A stretch of DNA of 47,158 nucleotides, taken from Pelagibacterales bacterium SAG-MED47. GTDB taxonomy: Bacteria > Pseudomonadota > Alphaproteobacteria > Pelagibacterales > Pelagibacteraceae. This document shows positions 27,482 through 35,052 of this stretch, in pieces. The notes beneath the pieces were generated by a model. It was not told the DNA's origin, did no database searches, and saw only the letters and a program-made list of their open reading frames with translations. A program made the translations under genes and the position numbers. Each line of letters starts with the position of its first letter. Positions within the stretch are counted from its first letter, which is position 1. Where the stretch lies: assembly GCA_014653355.1 (NCBI GenBank), contig JACWEO010000009.1, positions 1 through 47,158 of the forward strand. Reading direction: 5' to 3'.

Positions 27482-28288
27482 TTAGTCATTATATTTTAAT
27501 TTAACTAGCGCCATTTTTACCACATCTGCCCAGCCTTCTGGAGATGGCTTGTTTGAAATTATTAAATTATCTATGTTTATTTGGTCTAACTTAAATTTGT
27601 CATTAAATACCAAACATGGAATATTGCTATTTTTAAGCATTTCTAGATCATTATAATTGTCTCCTACAGCTATAACTTTTATATCAGACTCAATTTTTTT
27701 ATAAATTTTTATAACTCTATTCATAGATTTAACTTTATTTACATTATCACATAAATTTATAACTCTTCCACCTTCTTGGATTGATAAAGAATTTGATTTT
27801 AAAATTTTAGATAATTTAGTTTTTTCAATTTTATTACCCTCAAACACAAAAGGTAATGTGTATTTTCTCTCTAAGGCATCTTTAAGCTTATTATCTGTCT
27901 GACCAAATATTTTCTCCTGTTCTTTTCTTTTCATATTCGAAACTAGAATACATTTATTTTTTAGTTTTTCTGGGACCTTAGAATTAAAAATTTTTAGTAA
28001 ATCCTCTTTCTCTCTACTAAGAATTATTTTATTTGGAAAATTTGGATTAATTAAATTCAGTCCATGTATTGAGGATCCATTTTCAGCAATAAAAGGAAGC
28101 TCTAAATCTATTTCTTGATTGAAATTTTCAATCTCTTTTTCAGTCTTACTCGAGTTTGGAATAATAATAATTCCCTTGTTTACCAGGTTTTTAATGTAGT
28201 CCTTGATCGGGTCAAATCTAAATGTATCTCTATGCAAAAGTGAACCATCTAGATCTGTAAATATTGCTATTGTTAGTTTTTTTTTCAT
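27482..28288 (-). CDS. HAD-superfamily glucosyl/mannosyl-3-phosphoglycerate phosphatase
   Basis: Removes the phosphate from glucosyl-3-phosphoglycerate to release glucosylglycerate. HAD class IIB motifs are present: FTDLDGSLL with catalytic D12 and D14, PNSSKTEKEI as motif II, a Lys in the cap region, and GDNYNDLEML near the end as motif IV. PFIAENGSSIHG is typical of the mannosyl-3-phosphoglycerate phosphatase family. At 268 residues it is full length. It is the first gene of the three-gene minus-strand operon and lies 42 bases from the divergent lipoprotein gene, so the operon promoter must be in or near that gap. Confidence 0.88.
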   Translation of the reverse strand: MKKKLTIAIFTDLDGSLLHRDTFRFDPIKDYIKNLVNKGIIIIPNSSKTEKEIENFNQEIDLELPFIAENGSSIHGLNLINPNFPNKIILSREKEDLLKIFNSKVPEKLKNKCILVSNMKRKEQEKIFGQTDNKLKDALERKYTLPFVFEGNKIEKTKLSKILKSNSLSIQEGGRVINLCDNVNKVKSMNRVIKIYKKIESDIKVIAVGDNYNDLEMLKNSNIPCLVFNDKFKLDQINIDNLIISNKPSPEGWADVVKMALVKLKYND

Positions 28289-28330
28289 TATAAAGGCAAT
28301 TTAAATATAATAGATTAGTGAAAAAATAAT

Positions 28331-29605
28331 ATGAAAAAACTTTTAGGCATTGTGGTTCTGAGTTTATTATCAAGCGGATGTGCGAATGAATCTGGAGTAA
28401 GAAAGGGTTTGATTACCACAGATAAAAAGGTTGAGCATGAAGTTAGACAAGAATTTATGGACTTATATTTTGATTTTACAGGCAACACAGATGAGAGTTA
28501 CCCTGAGAATAAAGAAAATGCCTCTTCATCTTTGGGCAATATAACTTCTTCATCAACTGAAGGTGATTTAATTATAGTTGCAGGGTCGGACTTATATATT
28601 TTTGATAATATGGGTCAAAAAAAACTCTCTTATACAATTAGAGCAGATCCTGAAAGCGGTTTTTACGAAATGACAGCAATATCTCATATTGGGCCTGCTT
28701 TAGCTTACTTAACTCAAGTAAAAGAATCTGGAGACTCAGAATGGGAAAATCAGTTGGTAACAATCTTAGAAAATATCAAAGCTGTTAAAGATGTTAACAA
28801 TGAAACAAATAATCATTGGCTTGAGACAGTTAACTCTATTGCTTGGCAACCCTATAAAGATGAAATTAAAGATATGGTAGATTATTCGTGTGATCAAATA
28901 GCAAACTTTATTGAAAGAATTTTATCAAAAGAAATTAATTTTAATATGACAACGTTAAATGATGAGTTATTAGATGGAAACGATAATTACCCTATACCAT
29001 TTAATAATGTGATGGTTGGTACCTTTATGTTGACAGCACTGACAGAGATTTATGATATTTATAAAAATGTAGGTAAAATTGATGTAGAGTGGGAAAATGC
29101 TAGATTTTTAATAAAATTAGTTGCAGGTACAAATCTTTCAGGTGGTGTATCAAAAGACAGTAATTGGTTATATGAAGTTTTCATGGCAATATCGGACAAT
29201 AAGATTGATGAAAGTAAAGTTTTTTTTGTACCATCAATGGAAATTAGAGAGTCTTTGTATCTCGATAAGTTAGATGAAAAAGATTTATCATATTATTCTA
29301 ATACTATTTGGGGAAAAATTTATCAAAGAACACAGACATCTAAAAAAGTTTTTACAAATATCAATGACATAAAGTTTCAATCTAGAGATCCTATCCCTGG
29401 AGACTATTCGTTTACTGATTCAAACAATATAGATGATTTTTTAGAAAGGTTAAAATATTCATTGGCTCAACCAACAGAAATGTTATCTAACACTGTAGGT
29501 TTTTGGATAGGAAATGAACTTGCTGATAAGGATTGGGATGTAACAAAGATAGATATACCTGGTTTTACATCAGGTTTTCCTAAAGGTTACAGTTCTTATA
29601 AATGA
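28331..29605 (+). CDS. Predicted lipoprotein of unknown function
   Basis: A 424-residue protein with a lipoprotein signal: MKK, a hydrophobic core and LLSSGC with the candidate lipidated Cys at 17. The -3 position is Ser rather than Leu, a weaker lipobox. The mature part is acidic and mostly helical-looking, with no cysteine pairs and no catalytic motif I recognise. The mid part has several Trp-Glu/Asn-rich stretches (SEWENQLVTILENI, VEWENARFLIKLV). It is divergently placed 42 bases from the glucosylglycerate operon and transcribed alone. I cannot assign a family; outer-membrane or periplasmic localisation is inferred from the signal. Confidence 0.75.
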   Translation: MKKLLGIVVLSLLSSGCANESGVRKGLITTDKKVEHEVRQEFMDLYFDFTGNTDESYPENKENASSSLGNITSSSTEGDLIIVAGSDLYIFDNMGQKKLSYTIRADPESGFYEMTAISHIGPALAYLTQVKESGDSEWENQLVTILENIKAVKDVNNETNNHWLETVNSIAWQPYKDEIKDMVDYSCDQIANFIERILSKEINFNMTTLNDELLDGNDNYPIPFNNVMVGTFMLTALTEIYDIYKNVGKIDVEWENARFLIKLVAGTNLSGGVSKDSNWLYEVFMAISDNKIDESKVFFVPSMEIRESLYLDKLDEKDLSYYSNTIWGKIYQRTQTSKKVFTNINDIKFQSRDPIPGDYSFTDSNNIDDFLERLKYSLAQPTEMLSNTVGFWIGNELADKDWDVTKIDIPGFTSGFPKGYSSYK

Positions 29606-29612
29606 TAAAAAT

Positions 29613-29759
29613 TTATCGAGGAAGAAGAAAAGTTTTTTTATTTTTTTTACTTTTAACTTCATTTTTTTGATCACAATATCTCTTAAAAGCATAAGCTACT
29701 GAAACACCACCAATTAGTATAAATTTCAATATCTTCAATTTAATGAGTGTTTTGATCAT
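29613..29759 (-). CDS. 48-residue small membrane protein, hypothetical
   Basis: A short ATG-started ORF: MIKTLIKLK, a moderately hydrophobic segment (ILKFILIGGVSVAYAF, about 10-25), then a strongly basic tail (RYCDQKNEVKSKKNKKTF). It begins two bases after the stop of the 67-residue two-helix gene upstream on the same strand, so the two may be a bicistron. It fills a gap that would otherwise be empty between the lipoprotein and that gene. Its length makes chance possible; the coupling and the helix-plus-basic-tail layout are the arguments for it. Confidence 0.42.
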   Translation of the reverse strand: MIKTLIKLKILKFILIGGVSVAYAFKRYCDQKNEVKSKKNKKTFLLPR

Positions 29760-29761
29760 GA

Positions 29762-29965
29762 TTAAATATCAAACTTTTCTAATAAGAAGTGGATTACTAA
29801 ATTGTAAAAAAATACAAAACAAGAAATATAGAATAGAAAAATTATTCCCTGAGAATTAAAGATATATCCAGTTGAGGTTAAAAGCACAATAAATAGGCTA
29901 ATTGATAAAGCAAGTTTTGATTGTGATTTTTTTTTTAAGTGAGATTTAATAATATCTTTTTTCAT
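29762..29965 (-). CDS. 67-residue two-helix membrane protein, hypothetical
   Basis: Starts MKKDIIKSHLKKKSQSK, a basic cytoplasmic N-terminus, then two hydrophobic helices (about residues 18-36 and 41-60) joined by a short turn (NSQG), ending LLEKFDI. No family recognised. It precedes a 48-residue ORF on the same strand by two bases. The 168 bases upstream hold the divergent tRNA-Leu promoter and probably its own. SAR11 genomes carry many such small membrane proteins; the role is unknown. Confidence 0.55.
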   Translation of the reverse strand: MKKDIIKSHLKKKSQSKLALSISLFIVLLTSTGYIFNSQGIIFLFYISCFVFFYNLVIHFLLEKFDI

Positions 29966-30086
29966 TAAGTAATATGATAATTATTTAAGATATTTTTTCA
30001 TCATTAATTTTGTCCTACTTAAATATTCCAACTATTCACTAATGTTTATAAAATATTCAAATAAATAACAATTTTACTTATTACCC

Positions 30087-30115
30087 TTGTTCAATTATAA
30101 ATATTAGCATAAATA
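30087..30115 (+). promoter_or_regulatory. Sigma-70-like promoter for tRNA-Leu(UAA) and probably nadK
   Basis: A -35 box TTGTTC (30087-30092), a 17-base spacer and a -10 box TAAATA (30110-30115) lie just upstream of the tRNA, which starts 18 bases after the -10 box. The spacing is ideal. Since nadK starts four bases after the tRNA CCA end, the same promoter may drive both. Confidence 0.6.
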
Positions 30116-30133
30116 CTCATGAAATTCATTAAT

Positions 30134-30219
30134 GCCCTCGTGGTGAAATTGGTAGACACAAAGGACTTAAAATCCTTGCCGCTTGCGGAGTGCCAGTTCG
30201 AGTCTGGCCGAGGGCACCA
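30134..30219 (+). tRNA. tRNA-Leu, anticodon UAA
   Basis: A full class II tRNA with a seven-base-pair acceptor stem (GCCCTCG with CGAGGGC), discriminator A and an encoded CCA end. The D-loop contains GGTAGACA. The anticodon stem AAGGA/TCCTT encloses a loop CTTAAAA, giving anticodon TAA. A long variable arm (GCCGCTTGCGGAGT region) and a T-arm with GTTCGAGTC follow. The long variable arm and discriminator A fit leucine. The NAD kinase gene starts four bases after the CCA. Confidence 0.96.
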
Positions 30220-30223
30220 CTAA

Positions 30224-30994
30224 ATGAAAAAAATGTTAATTATCTCTGACACAAACAAAATATCTTTAAAAATTAAATCACAATTATTCAAAAAATTAAA
30301 CAAATATAAAATTAATAAACCTAATACTATAATTGTTATTGGAGGTGATGGCTTCATGCTTCAAACATTAAAAAATAATCAAAAAAAACAAAAATCTTTT
30401 TATGGAATAAATTCAGGGAACTATGGTTTTCTAATGAATAAATTTTCTTTAAAAAATATTGTAAAAAATTTACTAAAGGCAAAAATGATTACTATTTCAC
30501 CCTTAGAGATGACGGTAAAAAATAATAAGAACCAAATTAGAAAATATTTGGCTATCAACGAAGTTTCAATTTTAAGACAAAGTAGACAAGCAGCTTCTTT
30601 ATCAATTAATTATGGGTCTAAACAAATTATTAAGAAGTTAGTTTCTGATGGAGTGTTAGTTTCAACACCCGCGGGAAGCACTGCTTATAATTTATCAGTA
30701 CATGGACCGATTTTGAGCTTAAACTCAAAAAAATTATCTATCTCACCCATAAGTCCTTTTAGACCCCGTAGATGGAAGGGAAAAATAGTCAGCGATAAGT
30801 CAAAAATAATTATAAAAAATTTAAATTCAAAAAAGAGACCAATAAGTGCAGTAGCTGACAATATTGAAGTAAGAAATGCAAAAAATGTTATTGTAAAAAC
30901 AAATAAGAAAATAAAATTTAAACTTTTGTATGACAAAAATAGAGGTCTTCAACAAAAGATTAAGATTGAACAATTAAGAAAAGAAACTTTTTAA
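30224..30994 (+). CDS. nadK: NAD kinase
   Basis: Phosphorylates NAD to NADP. The family motif GGDG is in IIVIGGDGFMLQTL near residue 41, followed by YGINSGNYGFLMN near 63, NEVSILRQSRQ near 110 and the signature SDGVLVSTPAGSTAYNLSVHGPILSL near 145. It is 256 residues, the usual size for alphaproteobacterial NadK. The start lies four bases after the tRNA-Leu(UAA) 3' end and no separate promoter fits, so it is probably read through from the tRNA promoter and freed by tRNA processing. An ATG three codons downstream is an alternative start. It converges with the M24 gene, overlapping by four bases. Confidence 0.93.
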   Translation: MKKMLIISDTNKISLKIKSQLFKKLNKYKINKPNTIIVIGGDGFMLQTLKNNQKKQKSFYGINSGNYGFLMNKFSLKNIVKNLLKAKMITISPLEMTVKNNKNQIRKYLAINEVSILRQSRQAASLSINYGSKQIIKKLVSDGVLVSTPAGSTAYNLSVHGPILSLNSKKLSISPISPFRPRRWKGKIVSDKSKIIIKNLNSKKRPISAVADNIEVRNAKNVIVKTNKKIKFKLLYDKNRGLQQKIKIEQLRKETF

Positions 30995-32142
30995 AGAATT
31001 ACTAAGTCTAGTTTTTGTTTACCTAGTCTTTCGTTTCCATTATCATTAACCAAGTAAGTTTCACCTAAATTCATCGCTAATTGATTTTCTGAGTCCATTA
31101 ATATCATGTGCATAAAAAAAATATTTCCAGATTTTATTATATAGGGATTACCAGTATATATCATTGGCCAGTCCATCCAATTAGGAGAAAAAGTGGTTCC
31201 TAAAGAATATCCACAAGCATTCATTCTGGATTTAACATAACCAAGGTCATCTAAAGTTTTTGCATGGATATCAAAAACCTCACCAATTTTATTTCCTGGC
31301 TTTAATATACTTTCGCAATTCTTCAAAGCTTCAGCACAAGCTTCATACATCTCGTAATGTTTAGGATTGGCTTTTCCTATGGGTATTGTTCTAAACATTG
31401 CTGAGTGATAATGTCTGTAGGTCCCAGCCCATTCGATTGTAAGTTGATCGGGATTTTTTAAGATTTGTTTTTCAGATTGATAACGACAAAGTAGAGCATT
31501 TTTTCCTGACCCAATTATAAATTCATTTGCTGGATAATCACCGCCACCTTCAAATATTACTTTATTCATTAAAGCTAAAATCTTAGACTCACTTACTCCT
31601 TCCTTTGTATTTTTCCAAACTTCATCTAGAGCCCTATCTGCAAGCTCAGCTGCTTTTTTGACATAAACTATTTCCTCATTTGACTTAACAACCCTTAGCT
31701 TTGAAATTAAGTCTGACTTATCAATTAGTGCAAAATCGTTTTCAAGAGATTTGTTAAGTCTTAATGCATTTTGTCCAGTCAAGCCGTATGCCTCATATTC
31801 AACCCCTAACGTTTTGCCTTTTAAATTTAATTCATCTAAAATAATTTTGAGATCATTAGTTGGGTTGGAATGATCTTTATCAACCCAAATCCTAATATCC
31901 TCTATATTAGAGGTATTTTGTGCTTGTCTTAAATCTGGTGCCCTAGTTAGTAGTATGATCTTTCCACTTTGATCTAAAATCAAAGCTTGAAAAAAAACAT
32001 ACCCAAATGTGTCATATCCAGTAAGCCAATACATAGACTCTTGCCTAAACATAAGTAATGCATCTATGTTTTGTTCTTTCATTATTTTTAATGTTTTAAA
32101 TTTTCTCGATTTAAATTCTTTTTCTGAGAAATGAAGAGCCAT
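30991..32142 (-). CDS. M24-fold creatinase/ectoine-hydrolase-like protein lacking metal ligands
   Basis: The fold is the pita-bread M24 type: an N-terminal creatinase-like domain (residues 1-150) and a C-terminal catalytic domain. All five usual metal ligands are replaced: first Asp is E237 (IEWAGTY), second Asp is A248 (YHSAMFRT), His is Y312 (CGYSLG), first Glu is H345 (FFMHMIL) and the last Glu position is G360/E361. It is therefore probably not a metallopeptidase. The GYSLGTTF and NWMDWP stretch together with FFMHMILMDSE recalls DoeA/EutD ectoine hydrolase, which also works without metal, opening ectoine to N-acetyldiaminobutyrate. No other ectoine genes are in the window, so this remains tentative; creatinase-like amidinohydrolase is the alternative. 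383 residues, complete. Confidence 0.7.
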   Translation of the reverse strand: MALHFSEKEFKSRKFKTLKIMKEQNIDALLMFRQESMYWLTGYDTFGYVFFQALILDQSGKIILLTRAPDLRQAQNTSNIEDIRIWVDKDHSNPTNDLKIILDELNLKGKTLGVEYEAYGLTGQNALRLNKSLENDFALIDKSDLISKLRVVKSNEEIVYVKKAAELADRALDEVWKNTKEGVSESKILALMNKVIFEGGGDYPANEFIIGSGKNALLCRYQSEKQILKNPDQLTIEWAGTYRHYHSAMFRTIPIGKANPKHYEMYEACAEALKNCESILKPGNKIGEVFDIHAKTLDDLGYVKSRMNACGYSLGTTFSPNWMDWPMIYTGNPYIIKSGNIFFMHMILMDSENQLAMNLGETYLVNDNGNERLGKQKLDLVIL

Positions 32143-32146
32143 TAAT

Positions 32147-32917
32147 TTAAATTGACTTGAATATAAAATTATTAAACTGCTTTTGATTATTTATACTATC
32201 CAACAAAACAAGTTTTTTATCTTTTAAACAATAGACTTGATAACCAAATGAACAAATAAAAGAAATAGAGTCCTTCAAATTATTTTTTGAGTGGTTTTGT
32301 TCAATCTCAATCATTAAATTAGGTTTAAATTTTTGGATCAATGTTTTACCTCCATTTAAAACTTCAATTTCATGCCCTTCAACATCTATTTTTATAAAAG
32401 ATATTTTGTTTGTAATTTTCAAATCATCTAGTTTCTTACAATTAATTTCAAATTTATCAAAATTTTCAAATGTATTTTTTTCATGAATTGTAGCTAATCC
32501 CATTTTATAATATTCCTCATAATTTAGCTTATAAGCTTTTGAATCTCTTATTGGAATTTTCAAAATTTTTTTTCCATTTTGATCAGATAGAGCGAAATTA
32601 TATAATTTAATATTACTTATAATACTTGGTAAATGTTTTTCTAATTCATGAAAAATTACTGGATTAGGCTCAAAAGCATGAACACATTTACTATATTTTG
32701 ACATTTCATAAGAATGAACACCCCTGTAAACTCCTACATCGATACAATCAGTTTCTTTTTCTATTAACTTATTAATTATAAATATTTCTGGCTCATCAAG
32801 TTTTCTAATAGCCCTCTTAATTCTTTTTTTAAATTGATATTTTTTTGGTAATAAATTTTTTAATTGATACTCAATTTTTTTATGAAATTTAACTCTCAAA
32901 TTAATTTTCCAGTACAC
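32147..32917 (-). CDS. FkbM-family methyltransferase
   Basis: SAM-dependent methyltransferase domain of the FkbM type, often acting on sugars or lipids. SAM-binding motif I is CIDVGVYRGVHSYEMSKY near residue 56, followed by VHAFEPNPVIFHELEKHL, a LYNFALSDQNGKK strand and the FkbM signature FIKIDVEGHEIEVLNGG near 172. The open frame starts at a GTG (32917) that overlaps the M23 peptidase end by 17 bases; no nearby ATG fits, so the start is uncertain by several residues. It belongs to the overlapping minus-strand run from the GMC oxidoreductase. The acceptor is unknown. Confidence 0.85.
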   Translation of the reverse strand: MYWKINLRVKFHKKIEYQLKNLLPKKYQFKKRIKRAIRKLDEPEIFIINKLIEKETDCIDVGVYRGVHSYEMSKYSKCVHAFEPNPVIFHELEKHLPSIISNIKLYNFALSDQNGKKILKIPIRDSKAYKLNYEEYYKMGLATIHEKNTFENFDKFEINCKKLDDLKITNKISFIKIDVEGHEIEVLNGGKTLIQKFKPNLMIEIEQNHSKNNLKDSISFICSFGYQVYCLKDKKLVLLDSINNQKQFNNFIFKSI

Positions 32918-33707
32918 TCATAGGGTCTAATCTTGTTTGAAACCAATTTACCCTAAAATCTAAGTGTGGGCCAGTTGACCTTCCCGTAGATCCAACAGTT
33001 CCAATTATATCACCCTGATTAATTTTATCCCCAACTGATACCATTACACTTTCAAGATGAGAATATATAGTCGATATACCATGACCATGATCCATAATAA
33101 TTGTGCCTCCTGTATAATAAAGATCATTTTCAGCTAAAGAAACAGTTCCTGATCCAGAGGATTTAATCATCGTTCCTTTTTTTGCAGCAATATCTATTCC
33201 ATAATGTGGCCATCTTGGTTTACCATTTAAAATTCTTTGACTTCCATATACTCCACTGATGATACCATTTACTGGCATAATAAATTGGTTCTTAAAAAAA
33301 GGTAGATCAGAATTATTAGATCTTGCCTTTCCAATTTTATTGTTCTCTTCTTTTATCCTTTTATAGACCGATTCAGGTGGAGTGACTTTACTTTCCTCTA
33401 ATCCATCAATTCTTTGAATATTATATTTTCTTTTTAAAACTTTTTTAACAATTTTTTCTTTTTTTCCATTTATTATCTTAGTAATAGTTAAATCAAATCT
33501 TCTATCTCTATCAATTCCAAAAACAAAATAACCATCTTCTGAGACTCTAACTTTTGTTTTATCAACTATAATTTTTGCTGTTGGCTCAGTTAAGCCCACA
33601 ATATAATGACCCTGTAAAAATTTCCCTTTGAATTCAATAGCATCTAGTTTTGATGTTATTAAAAAAAAGATTAAAAAAACTAATTTATTTGTTATTTTGC
33701 TGTCCAT
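32901..33707 (-). CDS. Exported M23 (LytM-type) peptidase-like protein
   Basis: A hydrophobic signal (about residues 8-23) is followed by an N-terminal beta-rich part and a LytM/M23 domain at about 155-265. Zinc-site elements are HYGIDIAAKKGT (H-x-x-x-D), HGHGISTIYSHLE and GPHLDFRVNWF. In the last motif the usual H-x-H reads H-L-D, so the second zinc ligand would be Asp, a variant I believe is common in a proteobacterial subgroup. Expected role: peptidoglycan endopeptidase or a divisome-type activator. Codons near its 5' end (33600-33690) are duplicated exactly, in inverted form, at the right end of the window. It overlaps the SDR and FkbM genes by 16-17 bases. Confidence 0.88.
   Translation of the reverse strand: MDSKITNKLVFLIFFLITSKLDAIEFKGKFLQGHYIVGLTEPTAKIIVDKTKVRVSEDGYFVFGIDRDRRFDLTITKIINGKKEKIVKKVLKRKYNIQRIDGLEESKVTPPESVYKRIKEENNKIGKARSNNSDLPFFKNQFIMPVNGIISGVYGSQRILNGKPRWPHYGIDIAAKKGTMIKSSGSGTVSLAENDLYYTGGTIIMDHGHGISTIYSHLESVMVSVGDKINQGDIIGTVGSTGRSTGPHLDFRVNWFQTRLDPMSVLEN
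33600..33690. repeat. Source copy of the 91-base inverted duplicate
   Basis: This segment encodes, on the minus strand, the signal peptide and first mature residues of the M23 peptidase. It is in its proper coding context here, so it is the original and the copy at 47068-47158 is the misplaced one. The two copies are separated by about 13.4 kb and lie in inverted orientation. Confidence 0.9.
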
Positions 33708-34459
33708 CCACCGTCAATTAATAATGAGGTTCCAGTAATCATCGATGCTGAGTCAGAAGCTAAAAAGACAACAGCAGATGCAACATCAGACAACTCGGCA
33801 AATCTTCCAAGTGGTATATTACCTAACACTTCTCTTTTAAACTTTTTACTTTTTAAAAATTTTTTAGTCATTGGTGTTACAACAAATGTGGGACACACTG
33901 TATTTACTCTAACATTGTATTTTGCTAGATCAATAGCCATCCCTTTTGTAAGACCTTCTAAACCAAATTTTGTCATATTATATACGCTTCTAATTGGACC
34001 ACCAACGTGCCCCATCTGTGATGACATATTGATAATTGCACCACCAATTTTCTTCCTATTTTTAAATTTAATCATCTTAAGAGCACACAATTGAGCAAGA
34101 TTAAAAGTTGCTATTGTATTTATTTTAACAAGATATTCCATGTTCTTTGTTTTAACTTTTGTAAAGTGTTCTGGAATATTATTCCCAGCATTATTTATCA
34201 AAATATCTATTTTAGCTTGTTTATTTATAATTTCTTTAATTTCACTATAATTAGTAATATCGCAAACATAAGATTTACATTTTGATTTGAGTTTTTTGAT
34301 TTTTCTTGAAACTTCATCTAAATCTTTTTTGGTTCTACTTATTATTACTAAATTTGCCCCAGCTTCAGCTAAAGCAATTGCACATGCTCTTCCTAAACCT
34401 TTTCCAGCCCCTGTAACAATAGCAGTTTTATTCTTGAGGTTATAATTTTTTAAGAACAT
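33692..34459 (-). CDS. Short-chain dehydrogenase/reductase (SDR)
   Basis: Classical NAD(P)-binding SDR of 255 residues. The nucleotide-binding TGAGKGLG is at residues 16-23, IDILINNAGNN near 85, the catalytic Ser in INMSSQMGHVGG, Tyr and Lys in SVYNMTKFGLEG, and VRVNTVCPTFVVTPMT after it. The end SLLIDGGWTAK is the standard SDR C-terminus. It resembles gluconate 5-dehydrogenase or 3-oxoacyl reductase-like members; the substrate cannot be determined. It shares one base with terC upstream and 16 with the M23 gene downstream, so it is part of a tightly coupled run with a GMC oxidoreductase, which may act on related alcohol substrates. Confidence 0.9.
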   Translation of the reverse strand: MFLKNYNLKNKTAIVTGAGKGLGRACAIALAEAGANLVIISRTKKDLDEVSRKIKKLKSKCKSYVCDITNYSEIKEIINKQAKIDILINNAGNNIPEHFTKVKTKNMEYLVKINTIATFNLAQLCALKMIKFKNRKKIGGAIINMSSQMGHVGGPIRSVYNMTKFGLEGLTKGMAIDLAKYNVRVNTVCPTFVVTPMTKKFLKSKKFKREVLGNIPLGRFAELSDVASAVVFLASDSASMITGTSLLIDGGWTAK

Positions 34460-35052
34460 TATAAAAATAATATTTTAATATCTGTATAAATCAACTCTAT
34501 AGCAACAAGTAGAATTGCCAATAAACCTGCCCAAGCTATCCATTTGTATTTTTTTATCCAATTTGAAATTAAAGTTGCTGCAGTAGCCATTAATATTATA
34601 GATAATATAAGTCCAAAAACTAATAATCCATAATGATCTCCAGCAGCCCCTGCAACTCCCAAAACATTGTCTAAACTCATGGTGAAATCAGCTAATAAAA
34701 TTGTCCAAATAGCTTTTAAAAAATTTGAATTATCAACTTTAATTTTGTCCTCGTGAACAACCCCTTTAATGACATCTGTATAAAGCCTATAGACAATATA
34801 AATAAGAAGTAATCCACCAAATAATCTAAGACCAGTTATTTGTAGCAAGTATGCAGTTAATAAAGTTAAAATTATTCTTAATATTACCGCTCCACCAATA
34901 CCCCAAAAAATAATTTTTTTTCTTTGTTCTAAAGGAAACTTAGATGCAACCATTCCAATAATAATTGCATTGTCCCCAGCTAAAACTAGATCAATTAAAA
35001 TGATTTGGGTTAAAATGGTTAATTGTTCAGGAGAAAATAAATCAATTGGCAT
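34459..35052 (-). CDS. TerC/YjbE family integral membrane protein
   Basis: A seven-helix-type membrane protein of the TerC family, members of which export manganese or support metal handling during protein secretion. The two conserved acidic motifs are visible: LVLAGDNAIIIGMV near residue 21 and LLADFTMSLDNVLGVAG near 118. At 197 residues it is the short YjbE-like type. Its start overlaps the GMC oxidoreductase by 11 bases. Manganese export is a family-level inference; nothing local, such as a visible yybP-ykoY riboswitch, supports a specific metal. Confidence 0.88.
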   Translation of the reverse strand: MPIDLFSPEQLTILTQIILIDLVLAGDNAIIIGMVASKFPLEQRKKIIFWGIGGAVILRIILTLLTAYLLQITGLRLFGGLLLIYIVYRLYTDVIKGVVHEDKIKVDNSNFLKAIWTILLADFTMSLDNVLGVAGAAGDHYGLLVFGLILSIILMATAATLISNWIKKYKWIAWAGLLAILLVAIELIYTDIKILFL

